A stretch of DNA of 41,699 nucleotides, taken from assembly GCF_015207655.1 (NCBI RefSeq), contig NZ_JADEWN010000057.1, positions 1 to 41,699 on the forward strand, read 5' to 3'. Source of the DNA: Gloeocapsopsis crepidinum LEGE 06123 (GTDB lineage Bacteria > Cyanobacteriota > Cyanobacteriia > Cyanobacteriales > Chroococcidiopsidaceae). The position numbers were made by a program, and so were the translations under genes. A model generated the notes under the pieces. It made no database searches, was not told the origin of the DNA, and was given only the letters and a program-made list of their open reading frames with translations. Shown here in pieces: positions 9,062 to 17,936 of the stretch. Positions within the stretch are counted from its first letter, which is position 1. Every line of letters starts with the position of its first letter.

Positions 9062-9086
9062 GCGATCGCTTATGCAAATTACATTA
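9062..9086. repeat. 25-bp direct repeat, right copy
   Basis: Identical to 8394-8418. Here it does not lead into an antitoxin: the reading frame that begins at the repeated ATG (9072) stops after ten codons. It is therefore either the scar of a duplication or the junction left by insertion of the toxin-antitoxin segment. Confidence 0.9.
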
Positions 9087-9087
9087 T

Positions 9088-9230
9088 CTAGCAGCAAAAT
9101 TTGAGCAATATCACATTATCCAAATTAGCGATCTTCATATAGACAAGTGGACAAGTGAAGAGCGTTTAAACCGTATTTTCCACTTAGTTAATTCTCAACT
9201 GAGCAACAGATGTTTCTCCCCAGGCTAGCG
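9088..9230 (+). pseudogene. Remnant of a calcineurin-like metallophosphoesterase N-terminus
   Basis: The frame with a codon starting at 9100 reads FEQYHIIQISDLHIDKW and then TSEERLNRIF before stopping at about 9227-9229. The segment IIQISDLHI is the N-terminal metal-binding motif (DxH) of calcineurin-like phosphoesterases. No start codon is available in frame and everything after the first 40 residues is missing, so it is a fragment. The rest of the gap to 9366 holds a short open plus-strand stretch (from about 9277) with no start and no recognised product. Confidence 0.6.
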
Positions 9231-9366
9231 GCTACTATCAGTCAACTTGCATCCAAAGATCCAACTAAGTTGTATTAGATGAATTTGAGTTGCAATACGT
9301 GAACGAAGGCTGCTCGGTTGATCGTGCTATCGAAATGCTACCCAAGGTTGCTAGTTTTGTATATCG

Positions 9367-9567
9367 TTATTGTGCTAAGTTACAAGCAGCTTTAACTTTT
9401 GCTTTAAAAGTCTCTTGATCGTCATGTACTGACAGCAGTACGACATCACTTCGCAACGCTGCAATTTCCTTAATTACAGTTGCTCGATCGCGTCCTAATG
9501 TTACTTGGCTCTCTACATAACCAGGAATTTGGTCGTGAGTCAAGTACATTATCTCTGTTGAGTTCAT
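9367..9567 (-). CDS. Unrecognised small protein (66 aa), last gene of a minus-strand cluster
   Basis: The ATG at 9565-9567 overlaps the stop of the preceding gene by 4 bases (ATGA), which argues for real, coupled translation. The product is a predicted mostly helical soluble protein with a central RDRATVIKEIAALRSDVVLLS segment. I recognise no family motif. It is the distal member of a run of four small minus-strand genes lying between the two hps copies. Confidence 0.5.
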   Translation of the reverse strand: MNSTEIMYLTHDQIPGYVESQVTLGRDRATVIKEIAALRSDVVLLSVHDDQETFKAKVKAACNLAQ

Positions 9568-9749
9568 AGCAGTTCTCCTTGCGTGTCAAGAATGTAGATT
9601 TGCTGGTAGTCTGCATCGCATGATTGTGTTGTTACGTAGAGAAATCCTCCTGTTATTTCCATTTTGCAGATATATCTCCGAGTCAATGATAAAACGGCTA
9701 CTAAACTACACAATCTCTCCCATTGAAGTTCAGTCGGTATTTCAAACAC
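9564..9749 (-). CDS. Unrecognised small protein (61 aa)
   Basis: Encoded between a neighbour 14 bases upstream and one overlapping by 4 bases downstream. The N-terminal half looks helical (TELQWERLCSLVAVLSLTRRYICK). The C-terminal half reads as alternating beta strands (GGFLYVTTQSCDADYQQIYILDTQGELL). No family is recognised. The tight spacing is the main support for it being a gene. Confidence 0.5.
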   Translation of the reverse strand: MFEIPTELQWERLCSLVAVLSLTRRYICKMEITGGFLYVTTQSCDADYQQIYILDTQGELL

Positions 9750-9763
9750 TTCAATTAATTCTC

Positions 9764-10012
9764 TTACATATCACTAAACTCATTAAGTAACTCAGTTACA
9801 CTCCAACCGCTGCCGTAGACTGATTCATCTAGATAGCTTTCTACCAAAGACTCTAGCTGTACCAATGGGGTGGGCTGTTCTATATCTAGTTCAATGTCAT
9901 CAACATCGGTTTTGACCTGTTGCTCATCTTGAAAAACTGATTGAGGTTCTTCTGCTAGCTTTTTCAGTGGTTTACTAACTCTGATAATCTTGCCTGAAGT
10001 CATACGCTCCAT
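9764..10012 (-). CDS. Unrecognised acidic small protein (82 aa)
   Basis: The N-terminus is basic (SGKIIRVSKPLKKLAEE), followed by a strongly acidic middle (DVDDIELDIEQPT) and a C-terminal helix-rich part (VQLESLVESYLDES). The composition is that of a soluble, partly disordered adaptor or regulator. No motif identifies it. It is 73 bases from the upstream gene and 14 from the downstream one. A later in-frame ATG (fourth codon) is an alternative start. Confidence 0.5.
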   Translation of the reverse strand: MERMTSGKIIRVSKPLKKLAEEPQSVFQDEQQVKTDVDDIELDIEQPTPLVQLESLVESYLDESVYGSGWSVTELLNEFSDM

Positions 10013-10085
10013 TTTATTTTACTTGGGCTGATTTCGCCTTGCAAGTAGGCGATCGCATATTCCAATTGGATGAAAACATTAGAGG

Positions 10086-10286
10086 TTAATTCTTTTCATC
10101 AGTTGCGCGTTCTATTTTACCCAATCGGTAAGCAGTCAGTGGACTATTGCGAATATCTGCTTCTAGACGAGAGTTGAACTCCTCTAAGTCTAAAATGTGA
10201 CTATCCATACGCTTAACGAGTTCGCGCAACTTGGAAACCGACTTGACTCTTGTCTCTAGGTTAGGAACTCTTGGTTGATTACTCAT
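10086..10286 (-). CDS. Unrecognised coiled-coil-like small protein (66 aa)
   Basis: The start is set at ATG 10284-10286 (MSNQPRVPNLETRV); an upstream in-frame TTG would add four residues. The ATG overlaps by 4 bases the stop of the disrupted gene upstream, the usual mark of an operon junction. The product is almost wholly helical with heptad-like spacing (VSKLRELVKRMDSHILDLEEFNSRLEADI). Function unknown. Confidence 0.5.
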   Translation of the reverse strand: MSNQPRVPNLETRVKSVSKLRELVKRMDSHILDLEEFNSRLEADIRNSPLTAYRLGKIERATDEKN

Positions 10287-10624
10287 AGCAAATTCCAATT
10301 ATTTTTGATCTCTTGAATGCTTGCTTTGATTGCGTCAATAGTAGCTTGTGCTTGCTCAATAAACAGAGTAAGTCAATCTAGAGTAGCATTAGAAGCCGCA
10401 GGTTGGGACTCATAAATTCGCCGCAGAGTTTAGAAAAACGAGAATAATACGTGTCTGCTCGTTCTATAAATATTGCGAATTTCATTTAATTCTGGAATCG
10501 TTTCCTCTTCGCCAAAGTGTTCAAAAAGTGCAAACTCTACAGCAGTTGCCTCGTCAATTTGTTCTAACAGTTGGATTTGTAGATTAAAAATAACTACAAG
10601 AGTTGCGTTCGGTAACTTTGCCAT
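10283..10624 (-). pseudogene. Disrupted gene at the head of the minus-strand cluster
   Basis: Protein-like sequence runs on across three frames. From ATG 10622-10624 it reads MAKLPNATLVVIF... to ELNEIRNIY. It continues in a second frame as ERADTYYSRFSKL. It then continues in a third frame as RRIYESQPAASNATLD, an in-frame TGA, and LTLFIEQAQATIDAIKASIQ to a stop that overlaps the next gene by 4 bases. Two frameshifts and a stop codon explain the pattern better than separate genes. The intact product would be a helical protein of about 110 residues. Sequencing errors are a possible alternative, though three lesions make that less likely. Confidence 0.5.
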
Positions 10625-10681
10625 ATACCGCGTGTATTTAAAAGCACAACAATAGTTTAGACTATCCCGTACTAGTAGCAA

Positions 10682-10894
10682 CCGTAAACATTGAGTAAAA
10701 ATACTCTGTAAAGATTTTGTATAAATGCGATCGCCCTCACAGCAGTTCTTCGTTAAACGCTACAATAACTGTGGTTTTCTTAAGCACTAATTGATACTAT
10801 CCAATGTAAAGCTCAACCTACCAAATCGCCTTCACAACAAACTTGCTTTTCAATTCAGCGATAGAATATTTCAGCTTGTGGCAAGGAAGCAGTT
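10682..10894. promoter_or_regulatory. Divergent intergenic region upstream of the second hps operon
   Basis: About 210 AT-rich bases between the minus-strand cluster and hpsA copy 2. No gene is seen. The last 12 bases (GGAAGCAGTT then ATG) match the leader of hpsA copy 1. Promoters for both directions should lie here, but no unambiguous -10/-35 pair stands out. Confidence 0.4.
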
Positions 10895-13800
10895 ATGTCA
10901 ACTGGTAAGCACAACAATGCCATCCTAAATCAATTAAAGCATGGGCAGCGATTGCGCTCTTCTCAGCGCCAGAGACGATCGCAACTACAAAGACAATGGC
11001 TGCTACGTAGTCTAATCGTGATGCGGCAAAGGACTGCTACCTCAGGATTCGTCTTGCCTACAGTGGCAATGGTGTCGTTGGTGATTGTACTGCTGACGAC
11101 TGCAATTTTAGTGCGATCGTTCGACCGATCGCGTACTGCAAGTAACTTGAGAGTGAGTGAAGCCGCTTTAAATGCTGCAACTCCTGCACTTGATCGCGCT
11201 AGAGCAAAAATTGATGCTTTACTGATCGATCAAACACTACCACAAGTCACGCCAACCGATACCGAACTAGAAAACGCCTTAAATCGTAACAGTTACACTC
11301 TTGGTGATGAAACTCGTTTAACACTTGCGCAGGATACTAATAATCGTAACCAAGGTAACACTCTAACAACGGCTTGGAAATTTCCTGTTGATACCGACGG
11401 TAATGGTAGATTTGATAGCTATACACTTTATGGCATTTATTTTCGCAGCGGTACCGCAGAAGAAGCACGAAATCCTTTGCAAGCACGAACGCCACCTATG
11501 CAGGGTGAGTTGTTGGGGAGAGAATGCGAAAATGTATTTGGTAATAGCGATCGCTCTTTAGGTGACTCTGGATGGTATCAAGCTGAGGGACAACTTAGTA
11601 AAAGCTTCTTTGTTTACACTGCAACTGTTCCTATTACAAACCCGCCAAATAATAACAGTTATGAAGCTTATCGTGGAAATCGCAGCTTCTATGCATTGGA
11701 ATTTCAACAAGATCGCAGTCGCAACCCATTAAGAAATCATGCAGCGCTGTTTCAAAACGACTTAGAAATTACTCCTGATTCTACGTTTCGCTTAAATGGC
11801 AGAATTGCGACAAATGGTAACTTATTAGTCGGCAGTCAAAACAACACAACTACCCAACTTTATCAAGTTAGCAGTCAATATTCTTGTTTTTATAACGAAG
11901 AAAACGGCAAAATCACCGTCGGGGGAAATGTTGGTTTAGGAAATGCGGCGGATACAAGCGATCGCACAGCAGTAAATATCGATTTATTCAATGGATTTGG
12001 TAATAATCCCACAACAGTAGTACTCGATCGCAACATTAAATCGACAACGACTCAAGGTGGGACACAAGTTAGTTATAACGATGCGGCTTATAATCATCGA
12101 ATTGCTTTGATGAAGCAGACAGCGTTAGATTATCACCCCAATTTTGAACGCCGCAACACAATAAATGAGATTCCGCCAACAGTAGAAAGTGTTGCATCTG
12201 TCAGACAGTATCCCTCAGAAGTTAAAGCAGGATTTGCAGCAGCGATCGCAGATAGTAACAATCAACGCGGAAGTAGTTTAAATGCTTGGGATGTCTTAGG
12301 CGAACAAATCGAGACTTATTTAAAATATATAACTCGTCGCGTACCTTATGCTGAAGTTGCGACAAGCGATCGCCGGAGTGCTTTAGAACAATATGATTTT
12401 GATAATGATGGCATTGATACCAGCGTGTTTACTCGCGATACTATTGAACCACCGCTAGAGTGGCGCGAACCGACACAAATAAACACTCAATTAACGCTAA
12501 ATCAGTATAACTTACCGCAGACGCAACCAGAAAAACAGCGACAAGAAGGTAAAGAAAGTTATGTAGGCGATCGCATTGCTGTTGGTAATAATCTGCCGAC
12601 TTTTTGGAAAAAGACAGGGAATTTCTTTTTAGGCTTTAATGAAAAGCAGTTGTTTGCTAACGGCGTCAATTGGAATAACCCGAATACTCAACCGCGTTAT
12701 CGCACAACTCAAACATTACCGCTTCCTGATAGAAGGATACTCGAACGAAATGGATTTTGGGAAAATGCAGCTGCACAACAACTTTCGACAACCTTAACAG
12801 GTGCAGGTGGTTTACGGATTATTACAGGTGCAGGAATTTACGATCGCGCTGCTTCTTTTTTACCTGAACCGAAATTAGAAGAAGGTGTAACAGAACCACC
12901 AGCTTTTAGAACTCGTTCTTTTAGCAGCGATCGTAATATTGTTGTTTGGTCTGATTTGCTACCAATGACAGGTAATGCTGAAGATGGCAGCAAAAAAGGC
13001 GATCTTCAGATGCGGGCGACAGCAGTATATCATTACATAGATTCAAGGTATACCGGAACAGATTATGTTGAAAGAACTCCTACAGTGTGTATTAGTAGTT
13101 ACTACGATCCTACAAGTGCAACGACTGCAAGGAATTTAGCTGATTTACCGGATGTTAGTGGGGTTATTGATGGCACGCAGCCTGCAAATGGTAGATCGAA
13201 TAATGGTGTTGTTTATCCGTCTCCGTATAATGATAATGGTGGTCGAGAAGCCGCAATTAATCAGTATCGAGAACAACTTAATATTCAAGCAAGATTGATT
13301 TTTCCAAATGGGCGAGTTGCCAATCAACCATTGCGCGATGCTTTAGTTAAAATTGACGATAATCGAACGCGATCGCTAGCAGATAATTCAGCAATTGATA
13401 CGGCAATTTGTGCGATTAGAATTTTAGATAATAGTCTTTCTCCTGTAGGAAATCCTATCATTCCGCATGGCGCGATTAAGGAAGCTACTTTTTTAGATGC
13501 TAGAGAAATCAAAGCTATTGATAAAGATGAATCATTAAGAAACTATGACTTAGAACTAGAAAAGCGCCAACCCTTAGAAGTTCGCGTCACTGATATTGAT
13601 TTAGGTTTACTTGCAGAAACAGAAATTGGTAACGAGAGATCTCAAGAGTATCTATTACCTAATAGTGGCATTATCTATGCCAGCCGCGATGATGCCTTAG
13701 CAGATTTGAGTGACAGAAGTAGCGAAAAACTACTCAGCGCTACTGATTTTATTCTCGATCCAACTCGTCGCCCAAATGGAATTCGTTTAATCAATGGAAG

Positions 13801-16129
13801 TAATTTATCGAGAGAAGAGAATTACCGAGAAGTAGAAAAAGGCTTAACTTTTGTCACCAATTTACCTGCATACATCTTGGGGGACTTTAATTTACACCAA
13901 CAGCCTATTACCCGAACTCCTACCGAAGAGTTTTTAGAACGGCTAACATCAAATTGGACGAATTTTTATACTCGTAATACAAGTTTTGATAGAAATTTCG
14001 CTTGTAGAAGAGGACAACCAGGTTGTGGAAATAATGGCGATCAATGGCGTCCTGCAACTATTGTTTCTGATGCAGTTACAGTATTATCTAATAGCTTTGT
14101 TGACGGGTTTCGGAATGATGGAGACTACGATCTAAATAATCATATTGGCAATTCAGTTACTACACAACGCAAGAAAGTTGGCTTTGTCGATAATAGCTTT
14201 GCTACTAGTGTTAATAGACAAACTGATAATAGAAGTAGAAATTCTTATTTAAATAATGGTGTGACTCCAATTCAACGCCGGACAACTTTTCCTGAGTACG
14301 TTATGGAAATTTGTCGTAAACTTCCTGTATCAGAATGTAAGCCCAATGATTGGGTAGTAGGATATGAAAATGATAGAAATCTAAAAGCTGCAAGTTTACC
14401 TGAAAGAGCAAAAGCTGCTAGCTTAATTGCAGGTACAACAGCTAGACCTGCACTCAATCCAGAAGATAGACGTTATCCACGGCGAATCGCATTTCAACGT
14501 AATGAATTAGGTACACTAGAACTCTCAGAATTTGGTAATATTTCTACTCCTATACCATTAGGAATTAATTCCTCTGATGAAGTTGATTTCTTTCCTTATA
14601 ATACTTATAACACTAAGCGCCCGAAGCCAGTAAATAATGCTTTATGGTTTAGAACAACAAGCGATCCTGAGCAACCTGATAATGCGCCTAGTTATCAAAA
14701 CGATCAGCCTTTAGCATATACACCAAATACTCAACTTATTTCACCTTCTACTCCTGATATTGGTGCTATCAATTTGAATTTACCAGAAAATAATCCTGTT
14801 TCTAGCTATACAATTTGTACAATGTCAGGTAGATACTTCAGGCAATACGAATTTATCAGCGGAGAAGTGCTGCAAATATTACCAAGTGAATGCGGAACAG
14901 ATGTCCGAAACCAAATTCAAACGGCGTATCAAGATTTAAGAAATCTGAATCCAGACACGGATGTAACTGATGATATTGTCACAGCAATACAACAGGGGAC
15001 TTTTGAAGCTGGAAGAGAAACAATTATCACTGCTAATGATAGCCAAATCATCAATGTTGCTGACATAAATGTCGAAAGAATACCTACTAATAATGTAGCT
15101 GCAACAACAATTAGATTAGTAGGTCAAGAAGACTCAATATTTATTATTAGAAATACTACAGGACAACTACAATTTGGTAGTGGAGGAAAAGATCATCATG
15201 GAGTAAATATAGAATTAGTCGGAGTTAGCCCTAATAATGTTTTTTGGGTTATTAATGGAAATTTAGTTGTCAATCAAGTTGCTGATGATAAACGACATTC
15301 GCTAGCAGGGACTTTCTTAAATAATGGCGCTAGCACTCCTACATTAAAAAATGTCGAAATTAATGGGCGTTTACTTGGATTTCGAGATCTACCTGAGAAA
15401 GGAGAAAACTTTACTGAAGGAAGTAAAATCACTGCAATCACTTCAGATGAACAACCCTTATTGATTCCTGTTTTGCAAGTTCATAGTCCTAATGGTTCCC
15501 CTAGGGGAAGTAACTTAGATCGCGGAAGCGCTGATCTGCAAGATGCGTGGTTGCAAACTCCAGAAAATGATACAACTGTCAATGCTGTATTTGTCTCAGG
15601 AAATAGCCCTAGTCGTCCAGGAGAAGAACCCGCAGGTTTACAAAATTTTGTCCGATTACTAGAAAATTGGCGTAACAGAACGTTAAATATCAAAGGTAGT
15701 TTTATTCAACTACATCGCAGTGCCTATGCTACAGCACCATTTGCCCCTATATTATCGAGTAAGTCTACAGCAAATGACGGCAGTTTAAGCGTTTTTGACT
15801 ATAGATTTACGCAGTATAGAACGAATAATGGTCAATTTGGCGGTACGCTACCTTATTTCACTGCACCAAACCGACAATGGAGTTTTGATGTTGCACTTTT
15901 ATCACAATCGCCAGATTTGTTCGCCCAAAAGTTCACGCAACCGCGCTTGACTTCAGCTAATGAATTTATTCGCGAAGTTAATCGCGACGATCCTTGGATT
16001 GAAACGTTGCTGTGTGCAGCAGAAGGTTCAGGTAATAATTATACTTACGCAGTGGATGAAAGCGATCGCCCCAGCAGTTGTCCTGCATTAAATGCTTACC
16101 AAGACACCCAAACTAACTTCACGCCATGA
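10895..16129 (+). CDS. hpsA: Hormogonium polysaccharide biosynthesis protein HpsA, copy 2 (1744 aa)
   Basis: Full-length paralogue of the protein encoded at 510-5855, with the same architecture. A 50-residue basic leader precedes G51-F52 and a hydrophobic segment at about 52-73 (FVLPTVAMVSLVIVLLTTAI), again without Glu at position 5. Ca-loop-like motifs DTDGNGRFD and DFDNDGID sit at equivalent places. The C-terminal third contains a DUF3494-like stretch (SIFIIRNTTGQLQFG, NNVFWVINGNL, SLAGTFL, NGRLLG). HIP1 sites number about seven here against about three in copy 1 over similar lengths, so the copies have diverged in base usage. The stop overlaps the hpsB start (ATGA), a tighter coupling than in copy 1. 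Confidence 0.85.
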   Translation: MSTGKHNNAILNQLKHGQRLRSSQRQRRSQLQRQWLLRSLIVMRQRTATSGFVLPTVAMVSLVIVLLTTAILVRSFDRSRTASNLRVSEAALNAATPALDRARAKIDALLIDQTLPQVTPTDTELENALNRNSYTLGDETRLTLAQDTNNRNQGNTLTTAWKFPVDTDGNGRFDSYTLYGIYFRSGTAEEARNPLQARTPPMQGELLGRECENVFGNSDRSLGDSGWYQAEGQLSKSFFVYTATVPITNPPNNNSYEAYRGNRSFYALEFQQDRSRNPLRNHAALFQNDLEITPDSTFRLNGRIATNGNLLVGSQNNTTTQLYQVSSQYSCFYNEENGKITVGGNVGLGNAADTSDRTAVNIDLFNGFGNNPTTVVLDRNIKSTTTQGGTQVSYNDAAYNHRIALMKQTALDYHPNFERRNTINEIPPTVESVASVRQYPSEVKAGFAAAIADSNNQRGSSLNAWDVLGEQIETYLKYITRRVPYAEVATSDRRSALEQYDFDNDGIDTSVFTRDTIEPPLEWREPTQINTQLTLNQYNLPQTQPEKQRQEGKESYVGDRIAVGNNLPTFWKKTGNFFLGFNEKQLFANGVNWNNPNTQPRYRTTQTLPLPDRRILERNGFWENAAAQQLSTTLTGAGGLRIITGAGIYDRAASFLPEPKLEEGVTEPPAFRTRSFSSDRNIVVWSDLLPMTGNAEDGSKKGDLQMRATAVYHYIDSRYTGTDYVERTPTVCISSYYDPTSATTARNLADLPDVSGVIDGTQPANGRSNNGVVYPSPYNDNGGREAAINQYREQLNIQARLIFPNGRVANQPLRDALVKIDDNRTRSLADNSAIDTAICAIRILDNSLSPVGNPIIPHGAIKEATFLDAREIKAIDKDESLRNYDLELEKRQPLEVRVTDIDLGLLAETEIGNERSQEYLLPNSGIIYASRDDALADLSDRSSEKLLSATDFILDPTRRPNGIRLINGSNLSREENYREVEKGLTFVTNLPAYILGDFNLHQQPITRTPTEEFLERLTSNWTNFYTRNTSFDRNFACRRGQPGCGNNGDQWRPATIVSDAVTVLSNSFVDGFRNDGDYDLNNHIGNSVTTQRKKVGFVDNSFATSVNRQTDNRSRNSYLNNGVTPIQRRTTFPEYVMEICRKLPVSECKPNDWVVGYENDRNLKAASLPERAKAASLIAGTTARPALNPEDRRYPRRIAFQRNELGTLELSEFGNISTPIPLGINSSDEVDFFPYNTYNTKRPKPVNNALWFRTTSDPEQPDNAPSYQNDQPLAYTPNTQLISPSTPDIGAINLNLPENNPVSSYTICTMSGRYFRQYEFISGEVLQILPSECGTDVRNQIQTAYQDLRNLNPDTDVTDDIVTAIQQGTFEAGRETIITANDSQIINVADINVERIPTNNVAATTIRLVGQEDSIFIIRNTTGQLQFGSGGKDHHGVNIELVGVSPNNVFWVINGNLVVNQVADDKRHSLAGTFLNNGASTPTLKNVEINGRLLGFRDLPEKGENFTEGSKITAITSDEQPLLIPVLQVHSPNGSPRGSNLDRGSADLQDAWLQTPENDTTVNAVFVSGNSPSRPGEEPAGLQNFVRLLENWRNRTLNIKGSFIQLHRSAYATAPFAPILSSKSTANDGSLSVFDYRFTQYRTNNGQFGGTLPYFTAPNRQWSFDVALLSQSPDLFAQKFTQPRLTSANEFIREVNRDDPWIETLLCAAEGSGNNYTYAVDESDRPSSCPALNAYQDTQTNFTP

Positions 16130-16821
16130 TTTCTCGTTCACAAGATGGGTTCACAATCGTTGATGCTTTAGTCGCGATCGTCGTTGTCGGAATTTTGATG
16201 AGTGCGATCGCACCTGTCATGGTACTCTCTGTCGGCAACCGCGTACAAGCCCGTAGAGTAGAACTCGCAACTCAAGCAGCAAAAACCTATCTTGATGGTA
16301 TTAGAAATGGCACAATTCTACCGCCTAATCACACCATCGTGTTGAACGAAGTTGATTCTACCAGTGCTACCCAACAATTCAACGCCCAGCGCGTTACCTT
16401 CAATGATGCTGCGGTTCCACCTGCTAGTAGTTTAGCAAATTGCACTCCCACAGCACCAGATTATCCATACTGTCAAAATTCTCCAAATTTGAGTTTGTAC
16501 TGTATTGATTTTGATGAAGCAGCAGGTTGTAGTAGCAACAGTGTACGCGATTTAGTTGTTCAAGCATTTCGCAGCACCACGCCAACATCTACAGATGCTA
16601 CAAAAGGTTATTTATTGGGTGTAAGAGTTTATCGTGCTGATGCTTTTAATGATAGTTTACCTCTTGTCAAAAGTGATGTGGATACCCGACGAACCCAAGC
16701 AACCTTTACCGCAGGATTAGGCGATCGCAAAGCCCCACTGATGGAAATCACCACCGAAATTAGTACTTCAGAAACACGATTACAAGATTTATGCGATCGC
16801 CTTGGTGGTTGTCAACTTTAG
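16126..16821 (+). CDS. hpsB: Pseudopilin HpsB, copy 2 (231 aa), with Asp at mature position 5
   Basis: Pilin-like subunit coupled to hpsA by a 4-base overlap. The leader is only 8 residues, ending DG8, followed by FTIVD13 and ALVAIVVVGILMSAIAPVMVLSV. Mature position 5 is Asp rather than the near-universal Glu, whereas copy 1 has Glu. The C-terminal domain matches copy 1 (RVQARRVELATQAA; ending LCDRLGGC) but has an extra loop with two cysteines (CTPTAPDYPYC). A change at position 5 often weakens assembly or N-methylation in type IV pilins, so the subunit may sit at the fibre tip or be partly impaired; that is inference. Confidence 0.83.
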   Translation: MISRSQDGFTIVDALVAIVVVGILMSAIAPVMVLSVGNRVQARRVELATQAAKTYLDGIRNGTILPPNHTIVLNEVDSTSATQQFNAQRVTFNDAAVPPASSLANCTPTAPDYPYCQNSPNLSLYCIDFDEAAGCSSNSVRDLVVQAFRSTTPTSTDATKGYLLGVRVYRADAFNDSLPLVKSDVDTRRTQATFTAGLGDRKAPLMEITTEISTSETRLQDLCDRLGGCQL

Positions 16822-16857
16822 TAGGAATACGAATGGCGATGATAGGACAGCTATGCC

Positions 16858-17814
16858 ATGATTAATTCACTTAAACTGCTGCGGTACATCCACACACGTT
16901 TTTATCCAAAACTAAATCGTGGCTTTACCTTAATTGAACTGCTAGTCGGTATTGTCCTAGCAGGGTTAGTGATTGCGCCATTAATGAATTTTATGCTCAA
17001 CATTTTAGCAACACAACGCCAAGAGGAAGCAAAAGCTAATTCTGAACAAGAAATTCAATCAACAATTAATTATATTACACAAGATTTAAGGCAAGCAATT
17101 TATATCTATGATGCCGATGGTTTAAATAATACATCAACTAATATATCGCCAGGGATTAAAGATCAAATTCCTCCTTTAGCACCTGCACAAGGGTGTGATA
17201 CTGATGCAGAATGTACTCCAGTTCTTGTTTTTTGGAAACGTGAATTTAAGCCAGAAGTTTTTTCACGCTGCACAAATGAATCAATTACCTGTTTGACTAG
17301 TACGAAACTTGATGATACTTTTGTTTACTCACTAGTCGCCTATTATTTAGTTGAAAATCCAGAAAATGAAACTAATTCTAATACAGCTCGGATCGCGCGA
17401 TTTCAAATTAATGATGGTGTCAAAGATCCGAGAAATCCTAATAATTATATTGAATCACCGCATGATGGTTTTCAATTTTTTAATTTAAGAGTTCCTGGAG
17501 TAACTTTAAAAGATAAAATGAACCGCTGGCAGAAAGCTAATGAAAACTATACTCATAGCGTAGCTACACTCGTTGACTTTATTGACACAAGTGTTAGCAC
17601 AAAGCAAAATTGTCCAGATAATACACAACAAGTTCCCGCTGTTGCAAGTGGTTTTTATGCTTGTATAGACTCAATAAACACAACAGCACAAGTTCACCTC
17701 AGAGGAAATGCGATCGCGCGGATTAGAAATGATGCAACGTGCGATCGCACTTCTGTATATTGCCCTAATGTTAGTGTGCAAGTCCAAGGGCGAGGATTAC
17801 TAAGTCGTAATTAA
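16858..17814 (+). CDS. hpsC: Pseudopilin HpsC, copy 2 (318 aa)
   Basis: Pilin-like protein with a 22-residue leader ending RG22, then FTLIE27 with Glu in place and the helix LLVGIVLAGLVIAPLMNFML. It parallels copy 1 throughout (YITQDLRQAIYIYDADGL; PVLVFWKREFKPE; DDTFVYSLVAYYLV). A four-cysteine pattern in the middle (GCDTDAEC; RCTNESITC) is more elaborate than in copy 1. It begins 36 bases after hpsB. Confidence 0.85.
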   Translation: MINSLKLLRYIHTRFYPKLNRGFTLIELLVGIVLAGLVIAPLMNFMLNILATQRQEEAKANSEQEIQSTINYITQDLRQAIYIYDADGLNNTSTNISPGIKDQIPPLAPAQGCDTDAECTPVLVFWKREFKPEVFSRCTNESITCLTSTKLDDTFVYSLVAYYLVENPENETNSNTARIARFQINDGVKDPRNPNNYIESPHDGFQFFNLRVPGVTLKDKMNRWQKANENYTHSVATLVDFIDTSVSTKQNCPDNTQQVPAVASGFYACIDSINTTAQVHLRGNAIARIRNDATCDRTSVYCPNVSVQVQGRGLLSRN

Positions 17815-17936
17815 TAAAGAAATCAAGGCGCAGGGATTAGAGATTTCTCAGTTCATAATTACTTATTCTTAGCTATTACCGTTTTTTAGAATTATGAATA
17901 TAGTTAACTCAAAACTCAAAACTATCTTTATCAAGT

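Noticed and set aside
8394-9086. CRISPR-like array from the 25-bp repeats
   Set aside because: Only two copies, 668 bases apart, with one covering a start codon; no spacer structure and no cas genes.
9277-9420. Open plus-strand stretch reading DEFELQYVNEGCSVDRAIEMLP
   Set aside because: No start codon, a stop just upstream, and it overlaps a better supported minus-strand gene; possibly a fragment, but not identifiable.
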